Origin: Lachnospiraceae bacterium
Lineage (GTDB): Bacteria; Bacillota; Clostridia; Lachnospirales; Lachnospiraceae
Reading direction: 5' to 3'
DNA length: 64,000 bases
Assembly: GCA_017439675.1 (NCBI GenBank)
Contig: JAFSIQ010000010.1
Location: forward strand, 1-64,000
Position numbers and translations under genes: made by a program. The first letter of the stretch is position 1. Each line of letters starts with the position of its first letter. A model generated the notes under the pieces. That model had not been told where the DNA came from. It saw nothing but the letters and a program-made list of their open reading frames with translations, and ran no database searches. This document shows, piece after piece, positions 56,062 through 64,000 of the stretch.

Positions 56062-57321
56062 ATGAAGATAGTAATTATGGCAGGTGGCAAGGGCACGAGA
56101 ATTGCAGAAGTGAATTCCGAAGTACCAAAGCCAATGATTCCAATCATGGACAAACCAATATTAGAATACGAGATTGAGTGTATTAAGAAACAAGGATTTA
56201 CAGATGTTATTCTCGTTGTAGGTTATCTCGGAGAAGTAGTGCAAAATTATTTTGGTAATGGCGATAAATTCGGTGTTCACATAGAATATGTGGTGGAAGA
56301 GAATCCATTAGGAACAGCTGGTGCATTGTATTTATTAAAGGATAAGATACAAGATGATTTCTTGTTGTTGAATGGTGATATAATATTTGACGTGGATTTC
56401 CATAGATTTTATGAGGCACATAAAAAACAAGAAGGAATTGCAACAATTCTCACGCATCCCAATAATCATCCGTATGATAGTGGTATCATTGTCGCAGACA
56501 AGGACGGAAAAGTACTTAATTGGTTACACAAAGAAGATGAGAGATTGTGGTATCAGAACCGCGTAAACGCAGGACTTCATATGTTATCACCAAAGGTATT
56601 TGAGCGCTTTACAGAGCTTAAAAAGGTGGATTTGGATCGAGATGTGTTGAAGCCGTTGATAGCAGAAGGAGAGCTATATGTATATGATTCTCCAGAGTAT
56701 ATCAAGGATATGGGTACACCTGATCGTTTCTATGCTGTGACTGAGGATATTAGAACAGGTAAAGTTGAGAATAAAAATTTATCAAATAAGCAGAAAGCCA
56801 TTTTCTTAGACAGAGACGGTACCATTAATAAATATGTAGGTTTTTTAAGAAATATTGATGAGTTTCAATTGATAGATGGTGTGGCGAATGCAATTAAGAA
56901 GATTAATCAAAGTGGTTATCTAGCTATTATAGTTAGCAATCAACCTGTGATTGCTAGAGGAGAGGTTTCTTTGGATGAACTAAACGAAATCCATAATAAG
57001 ATGGAAACATTATTGGGACAAAACGGTGCATATGTAGATGCAATATATTATTGTCCACATCATCCCGACAGGGGATTCGAGGGTGAAAGGCCAGAATATA
57101 AGATGGAATGCACATGTCGCAAACCTAAACCTGGTATGCTGTTAGCGGCTGCAGAGAAATATAATATTGATTTGCACCAATCGTGGATGATTGGTGACAG
57201 TAAGAATGATATTGAAGCTGGAAAAGCCGCTGGTTGTCAAGTTGTGTATATTGGGAGTGAAGAGATGAAAGATGAAAAAAAATGTACCAATTTATTAGAG
57301 GCGATAAATAAAATATTATAA
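56062..57321 (+). CDS. hddC: fusion of heptose-1-phosphate guanylyltransferase (HddC) and heptose bisphosphatase (GmhB), 419 aa
   Basis: Residues 1-235: sugar-nucleotide transferase (VIMAGGKGTRIAEVNSEVPK at the start, LLLNGDIIFDVDF near 105). Residues 240-419: HAD phosphatase with AIFLDRDGTINKYVGF near 249, IIVSNQPVIARGE near 292, the zinc loop CPHHPDRGFEGERPEYK followed by CTCRKPKPGM near 350, and MIGDSKNDIEAG near 377. The two halves catalyse the last two steps to GDP-heptose: removal of the 7-phosphate and transfer of GMP. ATG 56062 after GGAGAG. Confidence 0.88.
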   Translation: MKIVIMAGGKGTRIAEVNSEVPKPMIPIMDKPILEYEIECIKKQGFTDVILVVGYLGEVVQNYFGNGDKFGVHIEYVVEENPLGTAGALYLLKDKIQDDFLLLNGDIIFDVDFHRFYEAHKKQEGIATILTHPNNHPYDSGIIVADKDGKVLNWLHKEDERLWYQNRVNAGLHMLSPKVFERFTELKKVDLDRDVLKPLIAEGELYVYDSPEYIKDMGTPDRFYAVTEDIRTGKVENKNLSNKQKAIFLDRDGTINKYVGFLRNIDEFQLIDGVANAIKKINQSGYLAIIVSNQPVIARGEVSLDELNEIHNKMETLLGQNGAYVDAIYYCPHHPDRGFEGERPEYKMECTCRKPKPGMLLAAAEKYNIDLHQSWMIGDSKNDIEAGKAAGCQVVYIGSEEMKDEKKCTNLLEAINKIL

Positions 57322-57346
57322 TACATTAATGTTGTATGGAGGGTGT

Positions 57347-58672
57347 ATGAAGAAAATAAGTATATCTAATTATGGTCCTATACATGACATAGAACTCAAA
57401 TTAGAAAAAAGTATGAATGTTGTAATTGGTCCGCAGGCATCAGGAAAGAGTACACTGGGAAAGAGCATATATTTTTGTAAAAAAATTAGAGATTATTTTG
57501 TCGAATACGTTACAACAGAGAAAAATTTTATAAATACACATGATAATGAACTTTATATTAATTTTTTGAAATATATAAGAAGAAAATATATGGGATGCTT
57601 TGGAACTACAAAACATCTGAATAATTTTGAAATAGTATATCATTATGGGAATAAAAAAAAGGTAATGATTACTTTAGATAAAGGTTTTGCTTATTTCAAA
57701 TTTTCGTCGGAATTATCGGAAGAAATTAAAAAAATCTTGTATGAGGTAAAAGTGCTATATAGGAGTAATTGGGAGTCTAATAATCCAGAATATGTCTTGG
57801 ATTTTTCATACATTGTGCAATTTTACGCTAGTATGAGACAGCGATATGAGAATATAGCAAAGATTTTGTTTGAGGATGATTATGAAGTTTTATACATTCC
57901 AGCAGGTAGGAGTTTGCTATCAGTATTGTCTGATCAGCTAGATGTCGTTGATACATCTATTTTAGATTTACCTATGCAAGATTTTATTGAAAGGATTAGA
58001 TTGACAAAGAAAAATTTTGGAACAAAATTAGATTCGGTAGTCTCTAATTATCTCAAAACGGTTCAAGGGCAAATTAAAAATGCAAACTTAGATATTGCAC
58101 AAGAGCTGATTCACAATATTTTAAAAGCGGATTATGTTAGTAATACAGATGGAGAGAGATTATATTTTGATAAGGAGCGATGGGTCAAATTAATGTATGG
58201 CTCATCTGGACAACAAGAGTCGTTATGGATATTAATGCTATTGTTTCTCATTATACTTGAAAACAAGAAAACATATGTGATTATAGAGGAGCCAGAGGCT
58301 CATTTGTATCCTGTTTCACAGAAATATATGGTAGAATTAATTGCGTTAACGATGAATTCAAGTGCGAGTCAAGTGTTTATCACAACGCACAGTCCATATA
58401 TATTAAGTTCATTGAATTTGTTGATTCAGTCAAGTAAAGTGGAAGATAATGGTCGCCTTAAAGGGGAAGAAACGGTTATTAAACGACAATTGAGAATTTC
58501 TCCATCATTGATAGAGGCGTATAAAATTGATGGAAGGCAACCATTTAGTTTTGTATCTATAACAGATACTGAACTTGGTTTGATTAATTCAATGGAGATA
58601 GATACAATATCGGATGTTATCAATGAAGAAACAATGAAATTAATCGATTTGGAGATAAAGTATGATTTGTAA
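57347..58672 (+). CDS. AAA/OLD-like ATPase, candidate defence component, 441 aa
   Basis: Walker A VVIGPQASGKSTLGKS near residue 25-40 directly after a short beta strand (ISISNYGPI). Signature-like YGSSGQQESLWILML is near 284, Walker B VIIEEPEAHLYP near 310, and the His switch VFITTHSPYILSS near 344. The middle is a long helical insert. The layout is that of OLD-type and PtuA-like ATPases without the C-terminal TOPRIM nuclease, so it needs a partner effector. It overlaps the next gene by 11 bases. It separates the fused hddC-gmhB gene from gmhA and is visibly more AT-rich than its neighbours, which suggests insertion. ATG 57347 after GGAGGG. Confidence 0.75.
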   Translation: MKKISISNYGPIHDIELKLEKSMNVVIGPQASGKSTLGKSIYFCKKIRDYFVEYVTTEKNFINTHDNELYINFLKYIRRKYMGCFGTTKHLNNFEIVYHYGNKKKVMITLDKGFAYFKFSSELSEEIKKILYEVKVLYRSNWESNNPEYVLDFSYIVQFYASMRQRYENIAKILFEDDYEVLYIPAGRSLLSVLSDQLDVVDTSILDLPMQDFIERIRLTKKNFGTKLDSVVSNYLKTVQGQIKNANLDIAQELIHNILKADYVSNTDGERLYFDKERWVKLMYGSSGQQESLWILMLLFLIILENKKTYVIIEEPEAHLYPVSQKYMVELIALTMNSSASQVFITTHSPYILSSLNLLIQSSKVEDNGRLKGEETVIKRQLRISPSLIEAYKIDGRQPFSFVSITDTELGLINSMEIDTISDVINEETMKLIDLEIKYDL

Positions 58673-59159
58673 TAATTTAGATAGCTGTATTAAAAATATA
58701 GTCCTCGGATGTAAAAATGAATCTAGATGCATTCACCAAAGGGATAAACGAAAGAATATCACTTGTAAAGAGAATAGAAAAAGATATAATTTGGAAAATC
58801 CAGATTTGTATAATGTAACAGTATATCATGTGGATGGTGGCATTATATATAACGAATCAAACATGGCAAAGTGTGACTATTTGTATGTTGTAGATGATGA
58901 AATGCATCCTTCGGCTATTTTTATCGAATTGAAAGGTAAAAATATTCATCATGCAATGCAACAACTTCATTCTACGATGATGCAATTTTCTTCTGAGTTC
59001 AAACAATATAGGAAATATGCAAGAATTATATGTAGTGCGGTACCTCGCATAGCAAATGATCCTAATACTTTGAAGCTGATGAAAGAGATGAAAAAACAAA
59101 ACATTGATATTAATATGCAGGAGCATTCTATGTCAGAGGATTATTCAACATTGGTGTAA
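58662..59159 (+). CDS. hypothetical protein with PD-(D/E)XK-like motif, partner of the ATPase, 165 aa
   Basis: Not a family I can name with certainty. The first 37 residues contain five Cys (3, 9, 17, 23, 35), possibly a metal site. Then CDYLYVV with D72 and IFIELKGKN with E89-x-K91 give the spacing of a PD-(D/E)XK nuclease core. HAMQQLHSTM supplies a following Gln helix, as in RecB-like nucleases. It starts inside the end of the ATPase gene, so the two are co-translated. The arrangement suggests an ATPase-nuclease pair; nuclease activity is inference. Confidence 0.55.
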   Translation: MICNNLDSCIKNIVLGCKNESRCIHQRDKRKNITCKENRKRYNLENPDLYNVTVYHVDGGIIYNESNMAKCDYLYVVDDEMHPSAIFIELKGKNIHHAMQQLHSTMMQFSSEFKQYRKYARIICSAVPRIANDPNTLKLMKEMKKQNIDINMQEHSMSEDYSTLV

Positions 59160-59181
59160 TTTGAAGGAGGTAGTATTGGTA

Positions 59182-59814
59182 ATGAATTTGATTCTTGATG
59201 AATTGATAAAACGCTATCCGGCGTTGGATGTATGTAAGAATGATATATACAAAGCCTATGAGATTATGGTAGAAAGTTATCAACGCAAGGGAAAACTTTT
59301 AGTAGCTGGCAATGGTGGAAGTGCATCTGATTCAGAACATATTGTTGGCGAATTAATGAAAAGTTTTGTGTTAGAGAGAAAGTTAGACGAAGAATATGCG
59401 GCAGAACTAATGAAGGTGGATGCAGAAATAGGGGCAGAGTTAGCTGACAAGTTACAAGGGGCATTACCGGCCATTGCATTAGATGGACATATCGCATTGT
59501 CTACCGCATATTTAAATGATGTGGATCCGTTATTAGGATTCGCACAACAGGTGAATGGTTATGGAATTAAGGGTGATGTATTCTTAGGCATTACAACCTC
59601 TGGAAATTCAAAAAATATTCTTTATGCTAATACAGTTGCAAAGGCAAAAGGGATGAAAACGATTGCACTTACTGGTAAAAATGGTGGTAAGATTAAAGAT
59701 ATGGTAGACGTGGCTATTGTTGTTCCAGAGAACGAAACGTATAAGATTCAAGAATATCATTTGCCGATTTATCATTGTTTGTGCTTAATGTTGGAAAAAT
59801 TTTTTTTTGAATGA
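59182..59814 (+). CDS. gmhA: sedoheptulose 7-phosphate isomerase GmhA, 210 aa
   Basis: Converts sedoheptulose 7-phosphate to D-glycero-D-manno-heptose 7-phosphate, first step of heptose synthesis. SIS domain: VAGNGGSASDSEHIVGEL near residue 36, then ALPAIALDGHIAL near 95 and GITTSGNSKNILYA near 130, with QEYHLPIYHCLC near the C-terminus. The start is not certain: ATG 59182 is 11 bases from AAGGAGG at 59164-59170, while in-frame TTG 59176 is 5 bases away. Completes the GDP-heptose set despite the two inserted genes. Confidence 0.9.
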   Translation: MNLILDELIKRYPALDVCKNDIYKAYEIMVESYQRKGKLLVAGNGGSASDSEHIVGELMKSFVLERKLDEEYAAELMKVDAEIGAELADKLQGALPAIALDGHIALSTAYLNDVDPLLGFAQQVNGYGIKGDVFLGITTSGNSKNILYANTVAKAKGMKTIALTGKNGGKIKDMVDVAIVVPENETYKIQEYHLPIYHCLCLMLEKFFFE

Positions 59815-59836
59815 TAGATAATAGTGAAATTTGAGG

Positions 59837-59876
59837 AAAGGAGCATATAGATTTCAACATCTATATAAATGATTAT
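59837..59876 (+). promoter_or_regulatory. distant ribosome binding site with hairpin before rfbF
   Basis: AAAGGAG at 59837-59843 is 33 bases from the ATG at 59877. A perfect 8-bp hairpin, ATATAGAT (59845-59852), loop TTCAAC, ATCTATAT (59859-59866), lies between them. Folding it would leave 11 bases between the site and the start. No closer site is seen. Confidence 0.45.
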
Positions 59877-60656
59877 ATGAAGGTAGTTATACTTGCAGGT
59901 GGATTTGGAACTCGTATTAGTGAAGAAAGTCATTTAAAACCAAAGCCGATGATTGAAATTGGCGGAAAGCCAATATTATGGCACATCATGAAGGAATATT
60001 CTCATTATGGTTTTAATGAGTTTATTATTTGTTGTGGTTATAAGCAGCATGTGATTAAAGAATATTTTGCAGATTATTATCTCCATAATAGTGATATTAC
60101 TTTTGACTTTAGTTCTGAGAATAAGATGACAATTCATAATAATGTGGCAGAGCCATGGAAAGTAACCTTAATTGATACAGGATTGAATACTATGACAGGT
60201 GGTCGTATTAAGAGAATACAACCATATGTAGGTGGCGAAACATTTATGTTGACTTATGGTGACGCTGTCTCAGATGTGAATATTAGAGAATTGTATGAAT
60301 TCCATAAAAACGGTGGTAAGTTGGCTACATTAACAGCAATTGAGATTAATCAAAGATTTGGGGTTTTGGAAATAAATAAAGACCATACAGTGGAATCATT
60401 TAGAGAAAAGTCCAATGATGATAGTGCGCGAATTAATGCAGGCTATATGGTTTTGGAACCACAAGTGTTTGATTATCTAGATGGTGATAAAACTGTATTT
60501 GAACAAGAACCGTTGAATCGATTAGTATTAGAAGGACAGTTGCAGGCATATAGTCATAATGGTTTTTGGCAGTGTATGGACACAAAGCGGGAATTGGATA
60601 AATTGGAGGAATTGTGGTCAACAGGAAAGGCATCATGGAAGACATGGGAGGATTAA
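59877..60656 (+). CDS. rfbF: glucose-1-phosphate cytidylyltransferase, 259 aa
   Basis: Makes CDP-glucose from CTP and glucose-1-phosphate. N-terminal VVILAGGFGTRISEESHLKP, then MIEIGGKPILWHIMKEYSHYG, and LTYGDAVSDVNI near residue 122, all typical of RfbF. Length near 257 matches the family. The conserved N-terminus begins right at the Met, which fixes ATG 59877 despite its unusual leader. First of four genes for a CDP-dideoxy- or deoxyhexose. Confidence 0.94.
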   Translation: MKVVILAGGFGTRISEESHLKPKPMIEIGGKPILWHIMKEYSHYGFNEFIICCGYKQHVIKEYFADYYLHNSDITFDFSSENKMTIHNNVAEPWKVTLIDTGLNTMTGGRIKRIQPYVGGETFMLTYGDAVSDVNIRELYEFHKNGGKLATLTAIEINQRFGVLEINKDHTVESFREKSNDDSARINAGYMVLEPQVFDYLDGDKTVFEQEPLNRLVLEGQLQAYSHNGFWQCMDTKRELDKLEELWSTGKASWKTWED

Positions 60657-60657
60657 G

Positions 60658-61707
60658 ATGGTAGATTTGAGTTTTTTTAAAGGCAAGAAAATTCTGCTAA
60701 CTGGTCATACTGGTTTTAAAGGTAGTTGGATGAGCAGGGTACTTGTAAATGCAGGTGCAGATTTGACAGGTTATTCATTGGAAACACCGACGTCAGCCAC
60801 CCTTTTTGAATTGGCTGACGTGAAGAATAAAATGAATTCTGTAATTGGTGATATTCGTGATTTGGATAAATTAGTGCAGGTGTTCAAGGAAGTACAACCA
60901 GAGATTGTAATTCACATGGCAGCGCAACCAATTGTAAGAGACTCTTATAAGAATCCAGTGTATACTTATGAGACTAATGTAATGGGAACAGTCAATATTT
61001 TAGAATGTATTCGGTTAACAGATTCTGTAAAATCTTTTTTGAATGTTACAACAGACAAAGTGTATAAAAACAATGAGTGGGAATGGGGGTATCGTGAAAA
61101 TGAACCTTTGGATGGATATGATCCATATTCCAATTCTAAATCCTGTTCAGAGCTGGTAACACACAGTTATCAATCATCTTTCTTTGCGGATAGAGAGATT
61201 GCTATCTCTACTGCTCGTGCAGGTAATGTCATCGGTGGCGGTGATTTTGCTAATGATAGAATCGTTCCAGATTGTGTTCGGGCGATAGAGCAGGGAAAAG
61301 ATATTATTGTAAGAAATCCTCATTCTACAAGACCGTATCAGCATGTGTTGGAGCCGGTTATGGCGTACTTGATGATAGTAAAAGCGCAGTATGAAAATAT
61401 GGAATTACAGGGATATTATAATGTGGGACCGGATGAAGTAGATTGTGTTACCACAGGAGATTTAGTAGATATGTTTTGTAATAAATGGGGAAATGACAAG
61501 AAATGGGTGAACCAATATGATGGTGGGCCACACGAAGCAAACTTTCTGAAGTTAGATTGTTCAAAATTGAAAAGAACCTTTGGATGGAAACCATCGTGGG
61601 GGATTTCGGAAGCTTTGGATAAGGTTGTAGAATGGACGAAGATTTATTTTGAAGGTGGAGATATTCCATCAATAATGGATAAACAAATCAAGGAGTTTAA
61701 CCAATAA
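60658..61707 (+). CDS. rfbG: CDP-glucose 4,6-dehydratase, 349 aa
   Basis: NAD-dependent extended SDR converting CDP-glucose to CDP-4-keto-6-deoxyglucose. Nucleotide loop LTGHTGFKGSWMS near residue 14, NVTTDKVYKNNEWEWG near 125, and YDPYSNSKS (Tyr-x3-Lys) near 155. ATG 60658 is 1 base after the rfbF stop, with GGGAGG inside the end of rfbF. The frame runs further back into rfbF without a start. Confidence 0.94.
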   Translation: MVDLSFFKGKKILLTGHTGFKGSWMSRVLVNAGADLTGYSLETPTSATLFELADVKNKMNSVIGDIRDLDKLVQVFKEVQPEIVIHMAAQPIVRDSYKNPVYTYETNVMGTVNILECIRLTDSVKSFLNVTTDKVYKNNEWEWGYRENEPLDGYDPYSNSKSCSELVTHSYQSSFFADREIAISTARAGNVIGGGDFANDRIVPDCVRAIEQGKDIIVRNPHSTRPYQHVLEPVMAYLMIVKAQYENMELQGYYNVGPDEVDCVTTGDLVDMFCNKWGNDKKWVNQYDGGPHEANFLKLDCSKLKRTFGWKPSWGISEALDKVVEWTKIYFEGGDIPSIMDKQIKEFNQ

Positions 61708-61733
61708 GTGATACAAAAAGGGAGGAATAAATA

Positions 61734-63071
61734 ATGTTTGAGAATAAAACAGAAGAACAGGCAAAGAAAGAGATATTGAATATGGTAGCAGAGTATTGTG
61801 ATATGTATCATAATCAGAAGAAGCCATTTGAGCCTGGTGATCGCATTACATATGCGTCACGCGTATATAACCATGATGAGATGTGTAATTTAGTAGATTC
61901 TGCTTTGGAGTTTTGGTTGACCTCTGGTAGATATACCGATGAGTTTGAAAAGTTGTTTGCAGATTATTTGGGAGTTAGATATTGCTCATTGGTGAATTCT
62001 GGTTCATCTGCTAATTTGAATGCGTTTATGGCGCTTACTTCTCCATTGTTAGGTGATAGACAAGTTAAACCAGGAGATGAGATGATTACTGTGGCCGCAG
62101 GATTTCCTACAACTGTCACACCAGCTATTCAGTATGGTGTAGTTCCTGTTTTTATTGATGTGACGATTCCTCAGTATAACATGGATGTAACACAGTTAGA
62201 GGCTGCATTGTCTCCAAAGACAAAGTTGGTTATGGCAGCCCATACATTAGGTAATCCATTTGATTTAAAGGTCGTTAAAGAATTTTGTGACAAGCACAAT
62301 TTGTGGTTGATTGAGGATAACTGTGATGCGTTAGGTACAAAGTATACAATTGATGGAGAAGAGAAATTCACTGGAACAATTGGAGATATTGGAACTTCAT
62401 CGTTCTATCCACCACATCATATGACTATGGGTGAAGGCGGTGCCGTATATACCAATAATCCATTGTTGAACAAGTGCATTCGTTCATTCCGTGACTGGGG
62501 GCGCGATTGCGTGTGTGCTTCTGGTCAGGATAATCTGTGTGGTCATCGTTTCGATAAGCAATATGGAGAACTACCATTAGGATATGACCATAAGTATGTA
62601 TATTCTCATTTTGGATATAACTTAAAAGCAACAGATATGCAGGCTGCAATTGGTTGTGCGCAGATTAAAAAGTTTCCGGGTTTTGTTGAAAAGAGAAGAT
62701 TCAATTTTGACCGTTTGAAAGCAGCATTAGCAGGAACAGAGGATAAGTTAATTCTTCCGGAACCATGCGAAAATTCAAATCCAAGCTGGTTTGGATTCCT
62801 CATTACTTGCAAGGAGGGGGTAGATCGTAATAAAGTGGTTCCTTATATTGAGAGTCATGGCGTACAGACGAGAATGCTATTTGCTGGTAATTTGACAAAG
62901 CATCCTTGTTTTGATCAAATGCGCGCATCTGGCGAAGGTTATAGAGTGATTGGTGACTTGCACAATACCGATTATATTATGAATAATACATTTTGGGTAG
63001 GTGTATATCCAGGAATGACAGATGAGATGATTGATTATATGGCACAGGTGATTAAAGAAGCAATTAACTAA
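61734..63071 (+). CDS. rfbH: CDP-4-keto-6-deoxyglucose-3-dehydrase (E1), 445 aa
   Basis: PMP- and [2Fe-2S]-dependent enzyme that removes the C3 hydroxyl. The aminotransferase fold is clear (LVNSGSSANLNAFMAL near residue 86; IEDNCDALGTKY near 194). The usual PLP Lys is replaced by His in HHMTMGEGG near 228, as in true E1 enzymes. The iron-sulphur Cys cluster is C259-V-C261 and C269 (CVCASGQDNLCGHRF). It normally works with an E3 ferredoxin-type reductase, which is not seen in the window. Confidence 0.93.
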   Translation: MFENKTEEQAKKEILNMVAEYCDMYHNQKKPFEPGDRITYASRVYNHDEMCNLVDSALEFWLTSGRYTDEFEKLFADYLGVRYCSLVNSGSSANLNAFMALTSPLLGDRQVKPGDEMITVAAGFPTTVTPAIQYGVVPVFIDVTIPQYNMDVTQLEAALSPKTKLVMAAHTLGNPFDLKVVKEFCDKHNLWLIEDNCDALGTKYTIDGEEKFTGTIGDIGTSSFYPPHHMTMGEGGAVYTNNPLLNKCIRSFRDWGRDCVCASGQDNLCGHRFDKQYGELPLGYDHKYVYSHFGYNLKATDMQAAIGCAQIKKFPGFVEKRRFNFDRLKAALAGTEDKLILPEPCENSNPSWFGFLITCKEGVDRNKVVPYIESHGVQTRMLFAGNLTKHPCFDQMRASGEGYRVIGDLHNTDYIMNNTFWVGVYPGMTDEMIDYMAQVIKEAIN

Positions 63072-63095
63072 TAACAAAAGCGAGGAAGTATATAA

Positions 63096-63995
63096 TTGAA
63101 AGTTGCAAGAAAAAAAATATTAATTACTGGTGGAAGTGGTTTTGTCGGTAGAAATCTGTATGAGCATCTATCAAAAAATGCAGATTATGAAGTATATGCT
63201 CCATCGAGCAAAGAGTTAAACTGCATAGATGAGATTGCAGTAAAACAGTGTTTACAAGATAACAATTATGATTTTGTCTTTAATTTAGCTGTTTATGGAG
63301 ATGGAATTGATAGAAGTAAGGATGGAACTAAGATTCTTCAATATAATTTACAAATGTTCCAAAATTTTGCAAAGTATAGTGATTTATACGGCAAGATGAT
63401 ATACGCTGGTTCAGGTGCAGAGTATGATAAACGCTTTCCAATTCAGAAGGTTAAGGAAGAAGATATAGGAAAGACCATTCCTGTTGATCAATACGGTTTA
63501 ATGAAATACACAGTGGGACAATTGATTGAGAATAGTAGCAATATATATAATTTCCGTTTGTTTGGTATATTTGGAAAGTATGAGTATTGGCCTATTAAAT
63601 TCATATCCAATATATGTTGTAAGGCCCTATTTGATTTGCCATTATCCGTCAGACAGAATGTTTATTTTGATTATTTGTGGATTGATGATTTCTTACGGAT
63701 AGTAGATAGATTTCTTATGTTGGATAAACCGCAATATCATACGTACAATATTGTCTCGGGTCAGGCAGTTGATTTGGTTTCTCTGTGTGAACAGGTTAAG
63801 GCTGTTGCTAAGAAGGATTTAGATATCATTGTGTGCAAGGAAGGATTAGCCAATGAATATTCTGCAAGTAATGATAGAATTAATTGTGAACTCGGAGGAA
63901 TCAATTATACTTCAATTGAGAATTCTGTGGAGCAATTATACAAATGGTATGCAGAGAGAAAAACTGAATTAGATATATATAATTTATTATATTAG
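63096..63995 (+). CDS. NAD(P)-dependent SDR, probable CDP-sugar 4-reductase, 299 aa
   Basis: Extended SDR with ILITGGSGFVGRNLYEHL at residues 6-23, a short FNLAVYG strand, and the catalytic Tyr-x3-Lys in YGLMKYTV near 138. It follows the E1 gene by 24 bases, where Salmonella-type loci carry the CDP-abequose or paratose synthase (RfbJ/RfbS), so it may reduce C4 of the CDP-3,6-dideoxy sugar. It starts with TTG at 63096 behind GAGGAAG at 63082-63088. Its stop is at 63993-63995. The exact sugar is not determined. Confidence 0.75.
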   Translation: MKVARKKILITGGSGFVGRNLYEHLSKNADYEVYAPSSKELNCIDEIAVKQCLQDNNYDFVFNLAVYGDGIDRSKDGTKILQYNLQMFQNFAKYSDLYGKMIYAGSGAEYDKRFPIQKVKEEDIGKTIPVDQYGLMKYTVGQLIENSSNIYNFRLFGIFGKYEYWPIKFISNICCKALFDLPLSVRQNVYFDYLWIDDFLRIVDRFLMLDKPQYHTYNIVSGQAVDLVSLCEQVKAVAKKDLDIIVCKEGLANEYSASNDRINCELGGINYTSIENSVEQLYKWYAERKTELDIYNLLY

Positions 63996-64000
63996 TGTAG

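Noticed and set aside
1-64000. CRISPR array, rRNA operon, or insertion sequence
   Set aside because: No regularly spaced repeats, no rRNA sequence and no transposase gene were seen.

Overview
The window looks like the chromosome of a low-GC, Gram-positive gut-type Clostridia, most likely a Lachnospiraceae. The reasons are the gene order dgt-dnaG-rpoD-trmK-nif3, strong AGGAGG ribosome binding sites, a class I preQ1 riboswitch, ribitol-phosphate wall-polymer genes, and no outer-membrane or lipid A genes. The family assignment is inference from gene content, not from a search.

Bases 1-2911 are the tail of an AT-rich accessory island. It holds the C-terminus of an AAA-type ATPase cut by the window edge, a deletion remnant of a second AAA ATPase, a HEPN-domain protein and an MNT/HEPN toxin-antitoxin-like pair with its own promoter. 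It ends at a 53-base copy of the 3' part of tRNA-Leu(UAG), followed by a terminator. This is the signature of an integrative element inserted in a tRNA gene.

Bases 3281-18897 are housekeeping: dgt; dnaG-rpoD-trmK-nif3; a TGS-domain nucleoside kinase; an unknown gene with a hairpin leader; rnpB (minus strand) with its promoter; an unusual AP2/degenerate-HNH protein; a 3D-domain wall protein; thrC; and the 7-deazaguanine operon queD-queE-folE-queC behind a preQ1-I riboswitch and an intrinsic terminator.

Bases 19023-40750 are transport and cell envelope: a DASS-type anion transporter; a Dlt-like acylation operon (SGNH-like protein, MBOAT, AMP-ligase, carrier protein); a diacylglycerol/lipid kinase and glmM; a GH25 muramidase with wall-binding repeats; then a wall-polymer module (polyprenyl-phosphate sugar transferase, three TagB/TagF-like transferases, a GT2, a TagGH-type exporter, TarI/TarJ for CDP-ribitol) and a UDP-glucose dehydrogenase.

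Bases 40770-63995 are a surface-polysaccharide locus. A minus-strand GT14 gene and the plus-strand cluster diverge from back-to-back strong promoters. The cluster encodes a DUF2142 membrane protein, several glycosyltransferases, a Wzm/Wzt exporter with a carbohydrate-binding C-terminus, and a 1305-residue three-domain protein. It also encodes the four activities needed for GDP-D-glycero-D-manno-heptose and a CDP-dideoxyhexose pathway (RfbF, RfbG, RfbH and a final SDR reductase).

The best candidate for something undescribed is a two-gene unit at 57347-59159, an OLD-like ATPase overlapping a small protein with a PD-(D/E)XK-like motif. It sits between the heptose genes, and its arrangement is that of an anti-phage module. 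The degenerate HNH-AP2 protein at 12614-13420 is the second most interesting item.
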